In this document: positions 1 to 5,841 of the stretch, piece after piece
How positions within the stretch are numbered: position 1 is the first letter of the stretch
Layout: the number at the start of each line of letters is the position of its first letter
Source of the DNA: Proteocatella sp049670425
GTDB taxonomy: Bacteria; Bacillota; Clostridia; Peptostreptococcales; Filifactoraceae
NCBI GenBank assembly: GCA_049670425.1
Contig: JBATTG010000267.1
Coordinates: 1-6,575 of the forward strand
DNA: 6,575 nucleotides
Reading direction: 5' to 3'
The notes under the pieces: model-generated
Database searches by the model: none
Seen by the model: only the letters and a program-made list of their open reading frames with translations
Told to the model about the DNA's origin: nothing
Position numbers and translations under genes: made by a program

Positions 1-149
1 AGGGCAAGAGCACTCCTATAATAGCACTTACAGCTAAGGCTATGAGTGATGACAGGGATAAGTGTATAAATGCAGGGGCAAATGACTACCTGATGAAGCC
101 TGTTGAGGCAAACAAGTTGTTTTCAATGATAAAGGTGTGGTTGTCATGA
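1..149 (+). CDS. Response-regulator receiver domain, C-terminal end (probably of a hybrid histidine kinase), 5' truncated
   Basis: Only the last 48 codons are present, reading in frame from base 3 to the TGA at 147-149. The peptide contains IIALTAKAMSDDRDK, then AGANDYLMKPV. These are the conserved beta4 Thr-Ala and beta5 Lys-Pro segments of a CheY-like receiver domain, and the phosphoacceptor Asp lies upstream of the window. The wording (LTAKAM, then GANDYL.KPV) is typical of receivers at the C-terminus of hybrid sensor kinases. A stand-alone response regulator cannot be excluded, because everything N-terminal is missing. The protein ends about 15 residues after the Lys-Pro, so no output domain follows. 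Its stop overlaps the start of the CheR-type gene by four bases (ATGA), which indicates one operon and translational coupling. Receiver identity is certain; hybrid kinase is inferred. Confidence 0.88.
   Translation, partial: GKSTPIIALTAKAMSDDRDKCINAGANDYLMKPVEANKLFSMIKVWLS
131..137 (+). promoter_or_regulatory. Ribosome binding site setting the cheR start at 146
   Basis: AAAGGTG lies eight bases before the ATG at 146. The longest reading frame opens at a GTG at 137, but that codon is part of this purine-rich site and has no site of its own at proper spacing. The ATG at 146 also forms an ATGA overlap with the upstream stop. ATG 149 is a possible alternative one codon later. Confidence 0.6.
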
Positions 150-997
150 TGAAAGAATTTGAATATAGTGATGAGGATATTCAAATTTCACTTTTTATTG
201 AGGCAATTAAAATGAAATATGGTTATGATTTCAAGGATTACTCACGCGCACATATTAAGCGAAGAATAAGAAATCGGCTGGAAAAAAGTGATTTTAAGAA
301 TATTATGGAGCTGACACACCAAGTGATAATAAGTGATGTTTTTTTTAGAGAAGTATTGCTGGATTTTTCAATAAATGTAACAGCTATGTTTCGAGACCCA
401 GATTTTTTCAAATATCTGAGGATAAATGTCATCCCAATGCTCGAATCTTACCCGCTGATTAAAATTTGGCATGCGGGATGTTCTTCAGGAGAAGAAGTCT
501 ATTCGATGGCTATTTTTCTGAAAGAATGCGGCCTTTATGACCGGTGTCAGATTTATGCAACTGACTTTAACAGCAATATAATAGACAAGGCGAAAGCCGG
601 GATATATTCCTTGGAGGCTATAAAGGAATATACAAAAAACTACAATTTGGCAGGTGGAAATCAATCTTTTTCAGACTATTATGTAGCTAAATATGATAAT
701 GCTATTTTGCAAGTTGACTTGAAGAGAAAGATTGTATTTGCCGAACATAATCTGGTTACTGATGGCTCTTTTGGGGAGATGAATTTAATAATTTGCAGAA
801 ATGTCATGATTTATTTCGAGAAAACACTGCAAAATAGAGTCAACAGATTATTTATGAACAGCTTGGTTAAAGGCGGATATCTTTGTCTTGGTTCTAAAGA
901 AACTCTTGCATTCAGCGACGTTGCTGAAAATTTTGAAACGCTCAGTGAAGAATTTAAGGTGTACCGTAAGTTTATGAATGTAATGGAGACAGAATAA
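146..997 (+). CDS. cheR: CheR-type protein-glutamate O-methyltransferase
   Basis: This 283-residue protein matches the usual CheR size. CheR enzymes transfer a methyl group from S-adenosylmethionine to glutamates of chemoreceptors or related sensors in the cytoplasm. An N-terminal helical domain contains HIKRRIRNRL (about 37-46). The catalytic domain follows with NVTAMFRD (77-84, the conserved N-T-x-F-R), the SAM-binding loop HAGCSSGEE (109-117), ATDF (138-141) with its SAM-contacting Asp, and CRNVMIYF (217-224). HNLVTDGSF (201-209) before CRNV is wording I associate with CheR proteins encoded beside CheB and hybrid kinases rather than enterobacterial CheR. The gene lies between a receiver-domain gene and a diguanylate cyclase gene, with no chemoreceptor, CheA or CheW in view, so its target may be the neighbouring sensor kinase. 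Family assignment is firm; substrate and pathway are inferred. Confidence 0.93.
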   Translation: MMKEFEYSDEDIQISLFIEAIKMKYGYDFKDYSRAHIKRRIRNRLEKSDFKNIMELTHQVIISDVFFREVLLDFSINVTAMFRDPDFFKYLRINVIPMLESYPLIKIWHAGCSSGEEVYSMAIFLKECGLYDRCQIYATDFNSNIIDKAKAGIYSLEAIKEYTKNYNLAGGNQSFSDYYVAKYDNAILQVDLKRKIVFAEHNLVTDGSFGEMNLIICRNVMIYFEKTLQNRVNRLFMNSLVKGGYLCLGSKETLAFSDVAENFETLSEEFKVYRKFMNVMETE

Positions 998-1017
998 ATA
1001 GAAAATGGAGAAAATTG

Positions 1018-1992
1018 ATGGCGGACAGGGTGAAAATATTGATAGTGGACGACTTAAAAGAAAATCATTTAGTCATGGAGAGTGTTTTGTCAGATTCGGA
1101 ACTGGATATTATAAAGGCGATGTCTGGGGAAGAAGCCTTATCTTTGTGCATTGAACATGAATTTGCAGTGATATTTATGGATGTACAGATGCCGGGAATG
1201 GATGGCTTTGAGACTGCAGAAATTTTGAGGAGCATTGAGAAAACAAAAAATATTCCCATTATATTTGTAACAGCAATAAATAAAGAGCAGAAGTCGATTT
1301 TTAAGGGATATGAAGTCGGTGCGGTAGATTATCTGCCCAAGCCTATTGATCCTATAATTTTAAGAAGCAAGGCCAGAATTTTTAAGGAAATGTATTTGCA
1401 GCGAAAAACTATTGAGAGGCAAGTTGTAGAACTTGAAGAACGATTGGATGAGCTGGTAAAGATTCAACATGAAAATGACTTGCTTGAAAGTCAAAGCTTG
1501 CAGGATAAGCTTACAAATATCTACAATCGTCGAGGACTTGATAAATTCTTTAATATACACTGGAAAAATTGCCTGAGATACAAACTGCCATTTTCAGTAA
1601 TGATGATTGATATCGATGAGTTTAAGAGTTACAATGATAACTACGGACACATTAAGGGCGATGAGGTAATTAGGTTAGTTGCAAACGTAATAGACAAATC
1701 ATTATTCAGATCAGAGGATTTTGTTGGAAGATACGGCGGAGAAGAGTTTTTGGTGGTAATGCCAAATGTCGACAATAATGGAGCTCAGGTGGTTGCAAAA
1801 CGCATTATAGAAGAAATCTGGAATCTGGAAGTCAAACATGAATTTGCCAGTGAAAGAGGACGCATAACGGTCAGTATTGGTACAGCGACATTGATTCCAG
1901 AGACGGGCATGGACACACAGACTGTTATCAATATTGCGGATCAAAAAATGTATGATGCAAAGAGAAACGGCCGAAATCAACTGGTTAGCTGA
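1018..1992 (+). CDS. Response regulator with GGDEF diguanylate cyclase output (PleD/WspR-like)
   Basis: This 324-residue cytoplasmic protein should make cyclic di-GMP from two GTP when its receiver is phosphorylated. The receiver (about 4-120) has the acidic pair D11-D12, phosphoacceptor D55 in MDVQMPGMDG, T85 and K108 (LPKP). A charged, probably coiled-coil linker (about 120-160) leads to the GGDEF domain, which opens with DKLTNIYNRRG (163-173). It continues with MIDIDEFKSYND and YGHIKGDE, and carries the active-site signature GGEEF at 240-244. An RSED tetrapeptide (231-234), exactly five residues before GGEEF, matches the RxxD inhibitory I-site, so product feedback is expected. SIGTAT and a C-terminal ADQKMYDAKRNGRN complete the domain. 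No catalytic residue is missing. The start is ATG 1018, seven bases after GGAG (1007-1010); a TTG at 1015 is too close. The gap to cheR is 20 bases, so they are co-transcribed. The physiological output is unknown. Confidence 0.94.
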   Translation: MADRVKILIVDDLKENHLVMESVLSDSELDIIKAMSGEEALSLCIEHEFAVIFMDVQMPGMDGFETAEILRSIEKTKNIPIIFVTAINKEQKSIFKGYEVGAVDYLPKPIDPIILRSKARIFKEMYLQRKTIERQVVELEERLDELVKIQHENDLLESQSLQDKLTNIYNRRGLDKFFNIHWKNCLRYKLPFSVMMIDIDEFKSYNDNYGHIKGDEVIRLVANVIDKSLFRSEDFVGRYGGEEFLVVMPNVDNNGAQVVAKRIIEEIWNLEVKHEFASERGRITVSIGTATLIPETGMDTQTVINIADQKMYDAKRNGRNQLVS

Positions 1993-2018
1993 AAAAACAA
2001 AAAGCAATATAATAAAAG

Positions 2019-2059
2019 AAAAAATGACTCCTGCAAATAATGCCAGGAGTCATTTTTTT
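2019..2059. terminator. Bidirectional intrinsic terminator between the diguanylate cyclase gene and iorB
   Basis: A perfect nine-base-pair stem, TGACTCCTG (2025-2033) with CAGGAGTCA (2044-2052), encloses a ten-base loop. It is flanked by A6 (2019-2024) on the left and T7 (2053-2059) on the right. On the plus strand it ends the signalling operon; on the minus strand the A-run reads as a U-tract and ends iorAB. It starts 27 bases after the cyclase stop and ends 3 bases before the iorB stop. Confidence 0.93.
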
Positions 2060-2061
2060 AG

Positions 2062-2709
2062 CTAGATATAATAATCATAACCAAACTTAAAGGCGCTCAG
2101 ATTTAGATTTAGTAATTTTTCGGGAATGTTTTTTTCGATTGATTTAAGCATGGCATCATGAAACTTCAGGGAATCTAAGGCATATAGCTCAGCATTATTA
2201 AAATCAGGGGTAGCATTTTCTGCTATCTCAAAATTCTTATCCAGAGATTTTGCCAGTATGCCAATTAAAACGGTATTAGACATTTTTGGGTTGCCAAGAA
2301 TGCGGGATTCATTTGTAGCATCCAGCGAAATAACATTTCCTTTTTTACTGAATTCCAAATCTATATTTTCAGGGTAGGGCATTCTTTCCATAGTAACCAT
2401 GGTGGGATATACCCGGGAAGTGTTTATTATAGCCGTTCCTTCAGGTTTGAGAAGATGAATCCACCTGTAGGCCTCCAGAGGCTCTAGTCCAATCAAATAA
2501 TCGGCAGTCGATGGCAATATGTTTGGGGAATAAACTTTTTCTCCAAATTTTATAGTGCCCCAAATTTTTCCGCCTCTTTGAGAAAGTCCTACGACATCAT
2601 TTGTCTTAACATCAAATCCGAGTGAGTGAACAGCTTCTGAAATTATTTTTGTCATGAGAACAAGTCCCTGCCCTCCGACTCCTCCAATAAAAATATTTAA
2701 ATTATTCAT
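2062..2709 (-). CDS. iorB: Indolepyruvate:ferredoxin oxidoreductase, beta subunit
   Basis: This 215-residue protein is the small subunit of the two-subunit aryl-pyruvate:ferredoxin oxidoreductase. It corresponds to the gamma domain of pyruvate:ferredoxin oxidoreductases. The N-terminal GVGGQG (10-15) is the family signature, and NDVVGLSQRGG (37-47) is the second conserved segment, followed by the usual LEPLEA and SNTVLIG motifs. It has no iron-sulfur ligands of its own, as expected, since these reside in IorA. Length is normal for the family. The start is the ATG at 2709-2707 with TGGAGGT at 2715-2721, a five-base spacing. The gene follows iorA by 31 bases on the same strand, so the two are co-transcribed and the subunits probably made in equal amount. 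The TAG stop lies beside the shared terminator. Identification is strengthened by iorA. Confidence 0.94.
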   Translation of the reverse strand: MNNLNIFIGGVGGQGLVLMTKIISEAVHSLGFDVKTNDVVGLSQRGGKIWGTIKFGEKVYSPNILPSTADYLIGLEPLEAYRWIHLLKPEGTAIINTSRVYPTMVTMERMPYPENIDLEFSKKGNVISLDATNESRILGNPKMSNTVLIGILAKSLDKNFEIAENATPDFNNAELYALDSLKFHDAMLKSIEKNIPEKLLNLNLSAFKFGYDYYI

Positions 2710-2740
2710 TAATAACCTCCATAGGATTTTTTAAAATGCA

Positions 2741-4543
2741 TCAATCCTGATCTTTAGAATTTTTAATAGCGCCAACAGGACATACTTGGGAACATATACT
2801 GCATCCGACACACATATCAGGGTCAATATAAGATTTCAGTTTTTCGATGCCCTCATAGGATTTCATCCTGATTGGAGGACAATTTGTTTTTACGCAGGTA
2901 CGGCATCCTATACATATATCTGGATCAACATAGAAATAAGGTTGCTTGATTTTGAATTTAAGTGCACAGGGTCTGGTGGCGATTATTATGGAAAGACCTG
3001 TTTTTTTTATTTCATCGTCAATAATTTGTTTTGCATCCTTATATTTAAACTGGTCAATGACTATTGGCTGGTAGCCAAATACATTTAGCAGTTTTTCTAT
3101 GGAAATATTGACTTCATTGCTGCGGGATTTTATAAAGCCAGCGTTGTCCTGGCCTCCAGTCATGGCAGTTGTAGAATTGTCGAGTATGAGAATGGTAACA
3201 TTATCATTTTCATCAAGCTGATTCTTGAGATTTGCAAAGCCAGTCATCCCTGAATGGAAAAAGGTTCCATCGCCGATTACTGCTACAAGTGCTTCTTTCT
3301 CTCCAGCCATATTCATCGATTTACGCATTCCTTTTATCATTCCAACGCAGGCGCCCATGCTTATAACCGTTTTGGCGACTTCAAAGGGGTAATACATTGC
3401 CATTGAGTAACATCCGATATCACCAAGGACTATGCTCTTATTCTTCTTTAATATGTCAAAAACAGGTCTGTGGGGACAACCACTGCAGAATAAAGGGCCA
3501 CGAGGCACGCACTCAGACGGTTCTGTATTTGGATTGCTGTCCATGTCTTTGGAATTAACAAAACGGCTAAGTCCTGATACTCCCAATTTGTTCAATCCAA
3601 TTGCAATATCTTCTGAAAAAAGTTCTCCTGTAAAACTGAAAAATTCTTTTCCTACGCAGGATATGCCATTTGACTTAATCTCATTTTCAATAAAACCAGT
3701 AAGTTCTTCAATAACGACTATTTTATATTTTTTCGAAAGTTCTCGAATTTTATCCATCGGAAGCGGATTTAATATACCAAGTTTGAAAATATTTACATTT
3801 GAATCCAATTCTTTAAGGTTTTGATAGGATATTCCAGAAGTTATAACCATAATATCTGAATAGCTGTTTTCTTCAAGAATATTTATGTTGTAGCTTTCTA
3901 AATCGTGAGCCAGAGCTTTCAGCGAATCCTGCATCTTGAATTGAGCGGGAAAGGTATATGGCGGAATCATGGCATTGTCCGAAATTTTGTTTGAAAATCC
4001 TTTTATAGGAAGCTCAGTTCTTTCAAACAGTTCAACCGTGCCTCTACTGTGGCATAAGCGGCTGGTTATACGCATCATGGAAGCCATATGGTACTTTTCG
4101 CTTATTTCCAGTGCCAGCTTTACAAAATCTTTAGCTTCTTGAGCATTTGAAGGATCAAAGATTGCCATATTTGCAAATTTACCAAGAATTCGGTTATCCT
4201 GTTCATTTTGAGAACTTGCCATTCCTGGGTCGTCACCGGTAACTAGAAGAAATCCTCCATTTATATTTGTTTGAACAAAAGTCATGAGAGGATCCATTGC
4301 AACGTTGACTCCAACGTGTTTCATTGACGTCATAGATCTAGAACCATTCATGGAAGAACCAATAGCCACTTCTACGGCGACTTTTTCATTTATAGAAAAT
4401 TCGCTGTAAATTTGTGGATACTGTTTTATACTCTCCAAAATTTCGACAGTTGGGGAACCTGGGTAGCTCGTAGCAATTTGACCGCCAGCTTCATAAAATC
4501 CCCGAGCTATGGCCTGATTACCAGTTAAAATAGTTTTTGACAC
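2741..4543 (-). CDS. iorA: Indolepyruvate:ferredoxin oxidoreductase, alpha subunit
   Basis: This 600-residue subunit binds thiamine diphosphate and iron-sulfur clusters. It oxidatively decarboxylates aryl pyruvates (indolepyruvate, phenylpyruvate, hydroxyphenylpyruvate) to aryl-acetyl-CoA, CO2 and reduced ferredoxin, in aromatic amino acid fermentation. The N-terminal oxidoreductase domain has GNQAIARG (8-15) and SYPGSPT (26-32). The conserved PRGPLFCSGCPHR is at 347-359. The thiamine-binding domain shows GDIGCYS (374-380), GDGTFFHSG (424-432) and LDNS (454-457). The C-terminal ferredoxin domain carries two cluster motifs: C544-x2-C547-x2-C550-x4-C555-P, with the four-residue spacing I recall for this family, and the standard C578-x2-C581-x2-C584-x3-C588-P. 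Length is typical and nothing is broken. It starts at GTG 4543-4541, six bases after AGGAGGT (4550-4556). The preferred aryl pyruvate cannot be read from the sequence, and the enzyme can also run reductively in some anaerobes. Confidence 0.96.
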   Translation of the reverse strand: MSKTILTGNQAIARGFYEAGGQIATSYPGSPTVEILESIKQYPQIYSEFSINEKVAVEVAIGSSMNGSRSMTSMKHVGVNVAMDPLMTFVQTNINGGFLLVTGDDPGMASSQNEQDNRILGKFANMAIFDPSNAQEAKDFVKLALEISEKYHMASMMRITSRLCHSRGTVELFERTELPIKGFSNKISDNAMIPPYTFPAQFKMQDSLKALAHDLESYNINILEENSYSDIMVITSGISYQNLKELDSNVNIFKLGILNPLPMDKIRELSKKYKIVVIEELTGFIENEIKSNGISCVGKEFFSFTGELFSEDIAIGLNKLGVSGLSRFVNSKDMDSNPNTEPSECVPRGPLFCSGCPHRPVFDILKKNKSIVLGDIGCYSMAMYYPFEVAKTVISMGACVGMIKGMRKSMNMAGEKEALVAVIGDGTFFHSGMTGFANLKNQLDENDNVTILILDNSTTAMTGGQDNAGFIKSRSNEVNISIEKLLNVFGYQPIVIDQFKYKDAKQIIDDEIKKTGLSIIIATRPCALKFKIKQPYFYVDPDICIGCRTCVKTNCPPIRMKSYEGIEKLKSYIDPDMCVGCSICSQVCPVGAIKNSKDQD

Positions 4544-4578
4544 ACAAACACCTCCTAAAATTAATATCTTACATAAAA

Positions 4579-4606
4579 ACTATATACCCTAATTAAAATT
4601 CTTGAA
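4579..4606 (-). promoter_or_regulatory. Candidate sigma-A promoter for iorAB
   Basis: On the minus strand, TTCAAG (4606-4601) and TATAGT (4584-4579) are separated by 16 bases, and an AT-rich stretch lies upstream. The -10 matches the consensus in five of six positions, but the -35 is poor. Transcription would start near 4572 and give a leader of about 29 bases carrying the AGGAGGT site. In such AT-rich DNA chance matches are common, so this is tentative. I see no operator or riboswitch here. Confidence 0.33.
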
Positions 4607-4640
4607 TAAAAAAATTAAGATTGAAATAAATGAACAAAAT

Positions 4641-4671
4641 AAAGCCTCCGCTTTGTAAAAAGGGAGGCTTT
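4641..4671 (-). terminator. Intrinsic terminator of the phospholipase C-like gene
   Basis: AAAGCCTCC (4641-4649) pairs perfectly with GGAGGCTTT (4663-4671). CTTT (4651-4654) and AAAG (4659-4662) extend the stem to 13 pairs with one bulged G (4650) and a four-base apical loop. On the minus strand it is followed by ATTTTGTT, an interrupted U-tract. It lies 16 bases after the stop at 4688 and separates this gene from the iorA promoter region. Confidence 0.82.
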
Positions 4672-4687
4672 GCTTTGTTATATTTTA

Positions 4688-5272
4688 TTAAGCGTAAACT
4701 AAAATTTCTGTACCTATTTTTAAAGATTGCGCAACGACTATGGAACATACCATCGAAGCCGCATTTATTGCATAATTTATGTCTTTTTCGAATGAATTCT
4801 CTTCAGCATGGTATTTTGCGATGTAAACATCAAAAATACCAATTAAATCATCGCTGGTAAACTCTGAAGTTTCATATTTCTCTATAGTTTCATTACTGTA
4901 ATTCTTAACTTCTTTGTGTAAATTTTTTTCATAAAGCAGGTGCTCTGGAAGATGAGCTTCATAGTACTCTCTGTCATGATGAGGAAGGCAGAAATAGTCA
5001 CATACATAGTGAGCTATGACGCCAAGTCTATATGAATAAAGAGCATGGGTGCTTGTACTTTCGGTTGGGTCGATTAAAGACAGGTCATTTATCATTTCTA
5101 CTATATAGCTGAAGTTCTGGTGTTTATAATGTTTCAAATGACGATGATAGATTGGTAAATCAGGACTCATGTTACCAGTTTTAAATACAAATTTGTTTAG
5201 GGAAAAACTGGTTTGACTTTCTATGTTAGAATAAATAAATTCTGACATTTTTTTATGAGAATGAATGAACAT
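4688..5272 (-). CDS. Zinc-dependent phospholipase C-like protein, cytoplasmic form
   Basis: This 194-residue protein resembles the zinc-dependent phospholipase C/S1-P1 nuclease fold family (Bacillus cereus PLC, clostridial alpha-toxin). It shows the metal-ligand pattern of that family: H88-x3-D92, H98 six residues later, then H111-x3-E115. The order and spacing closely follow H118/D122/H128/H142/E146 of the Bacillus enzyme. GNMSPDLP (33-40, D38) with H43 and H45 fits the earlier Asp and His ligands, and H4 or H6 the N-terminal one. The secreted enzymes use a processed N-terminal Trp as a ligand. Here there is no signal peptide and no equivalent Trp, so the protein is probably cytoplasmic. It lacks the C-terminal membrane-binding domain of alpha-toxin. 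ATG 5272-5270 has GGAGG seven bases upstream. It is transcribed alone. The substrate is unknown, and a phosphodiesterase or nuclease role is equally possible. Confidence 0.78.
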   Translation of the reverse strand: MFIHSHKKMSEFIYSNIESQTSFSLNKFVFKTGNMSPDLPIYHRHLKHYKHQNFSYIVEMINDLSLIDPTESTSTHALYSYRLGVIAHYVCDYFCLPHHDREYYEAHLPEHLLYEKNLHKEVKNYSNETIEKYETSEFTSDDLIGIFDVYIAKYHAEENSFEKDINYAINAASMVCSIVVAQSLKIGTEILVYA

Positions 5273-5304
5273 TTATTATCCTCCTTGTTTATATAACAAT
5301 TTTA

Positions 5305-5333
5305 ATTTTACTACAATAAAAAATAAATTGCAA
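5305..5333 (-). promoter_or_regulatory. Sigma-A-type promoter of the phospholipase C-like gene
   Basis: On the minus strand TTGCAA (5333-5328) and TAAAAT (5310-5305) are separated by exactly 17 bases in very AT-rich surroundings. The -10 matches consensus in five of six positions and the -35 in four. Transcription would begin near 5298, about 25 bases before the ATG, with the GGAGG site inside the leader. Confidence 0.62.
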
Positions 5334-5412
5334 TATATTTCGTATATAATAAGGAAATAACTACAGAAAAAATACATTTAGGATATTAATAAAAACAAAT
5401 TTGCGGTATAAG

Positions 5413-5441
5413 TTGAAAAAAACTTCAAATTGTGATATTAT
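5413..5441 (+). promoter_or_regulatory. Sigma-A promoter of rnpB
   Basis: TTGAAA (5413-5418) and TATTAT (5436-5441) each match consensus in five of six positions with ideal 17-base spacing. The predicted start, around 5448, coincides with the first base of the terminal helix of RNase P RNA, which independently supports both calls. It is the strongest promoter in the window, as expected for an abundant stable RNA. Confidence 0.85.
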
Positions 5442-5447
5442 AGCTAA

Positions 5448-5787
5448 GTGAGTATACCGAATAGTCGCATGGTAACCCCATGAGGAAAGTCCGAGCTCCG
5501 TAGGGCAAGGGTGCTAGGTAACACCTAGTGGAGGCGACTCTAAGGACAGTGCAACAGAGATAAACCGCCTGTTAATTCAGGTAAGGGTGGAAAGGTGAGG
5601 TAAGAGCTTACCAGCAATTGGGTGATCAATTGGCTATGTAAACCCCATCCGGAGCAAGACCAAGTAGGATTGAGAAAAGGGGGCGGCCCGTCCCTATCCG
5701 TTGGTAGGTCGCTTGAGCCTATTGGTGACAATAGGCCTAGATAGATGACTATTCAAGACAGAACTCGGCTTACAGGTATACTCACAC
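5448..5787 (+). ncRNA. rnpB: RNase P RNA, bacterial type A
   Basis: This is the catalytic RNA that removes 5' leaders from precursor tRNAs together with RnpA. The ends form an 11-pair terminal helix P1 (5448-5458 with 5775-5785), followed by P2 (5459-5466 with 5747-5754). P4 is CCGAG (5491-5495) with CTCGG (5764-5768). The universal cores GAGGAAAGTCC (from 5482), ACAGAGATAAACCGCC (5554-5569), GGAGCAAG (5651-5658) and ACAGAACTCGGCTTACA (5758-5774) are present. A GGU at 5703-5705, before AGG, corresponds to the element that pairs with the tRNA CCA end. P12 is 5594-5599 with 5607-5612. P18 is an eight-pair hairpin (5717-5724 with 5729-5736) with a GTGA loop of GNRA type; the hairpin at 5615-5632 can also present a GTGA loop. 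The P16/P17-like G-rich segment and P18 indicate type A. P3 is short. Length of about 340 is normal; exact ends are inferred from P1. Confidence 0.97.
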
Positions 5788-5792
5788 TAATC

Positions 5793-5818
5793 ACCAATGC
5801 ATATGCGTTGGTTTTTTT
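5793..5818 (+). terminator. Intrinsic terminator of rnpB
   Basis: ACCAATGC (5793-5800) pairs with GCGTTGGT (5805-5812), with one T-G wobble and a four-base ATAT loop. It is followed directly by a T-run ending at 5818. It sits about 6 bases after the mature 3' end of the RNase P RNA. It ends only 23 bases before the rnmV start codon, so any transcript reaching rnmV from rnpB must read through it. Confidence 0.9.
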
Positions 5819-5831
5819 ATAAGTTAGATTT

Positions 5832-5835
5832 GGAG
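5832..5835 (+). promoter_or_regulatory. Ribosome binding site setting the TTG start of rnmV
   Basis: GGAG lies six bases before the TTG at 5842. The only in-frame ATG codons upstream (5797 and 5803) lie inside the rnpB terminator hairpin, so they are poor starts. The TTG start gives a protein beginning MIREVIVVEGKDD, which matches the family's N-terminus. Confidence 0.8.
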
Positions 5836-5841
5836 ATAAAG

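Noticed and set aside
1711..2007. A 98-codon open frame on the minus strand
   Set aside because: It is antisense to the GGDEF domain, whose plus-strand motifs are unambiguous. No sensible protein signature is seen.
3432..3824. A 130-codon open frame on the plus strand
   Set aside because: It is fully antisense to the conserved iorA coding sequence and resembles no family. The same applies to the frame at 2786-3088.
4544..4687. Possible riboswitch or T-box leader upstream of iorA
   Set aside because: The only strong hairpin (4641-4671) lies upstream of the likely iorA promoter and fits as the terminator of the preceding minus-strand gene. The predicted iorA leader of about 30 bases is too short, and no T-box or specifier elements are seen.
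4630..4860. A 76-codon open frame on the plus strand
   Set aside because: It begins before and runs through the terminator hairpin at 4641-4671, is antisense to the phospholipase-like gene, and lacks a ribosome binding site.
5413..5428. Inverted repeat TTGAA-(6)-TTCAA overlapping the rnpB -35 as a possible operator
   Set aside because: Five-base arms are expected by chance in such AT-rich DNA, and the left arm is simply the -35 box. There is no supporting second copy.
5540..5731. A 63-codon open frame on the minus strand
   Set aside because: It lies entirely within the highly structured RNase P RNA gene, and its GC-biased, Pro-rich product is a by-product of that sequence.
5797..5841. Extended rnmV start at ATG 5797 or ATG 5803, adding about 13-15 N-terminal residues
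   Set aside because: Both ATGs lie inside the rnpB terminator hairpin and have no ribosome binding site. The added residues do not resemble RNase M5, while TTG 5842 has a well-placed GGAG and gives the family N-terminus.
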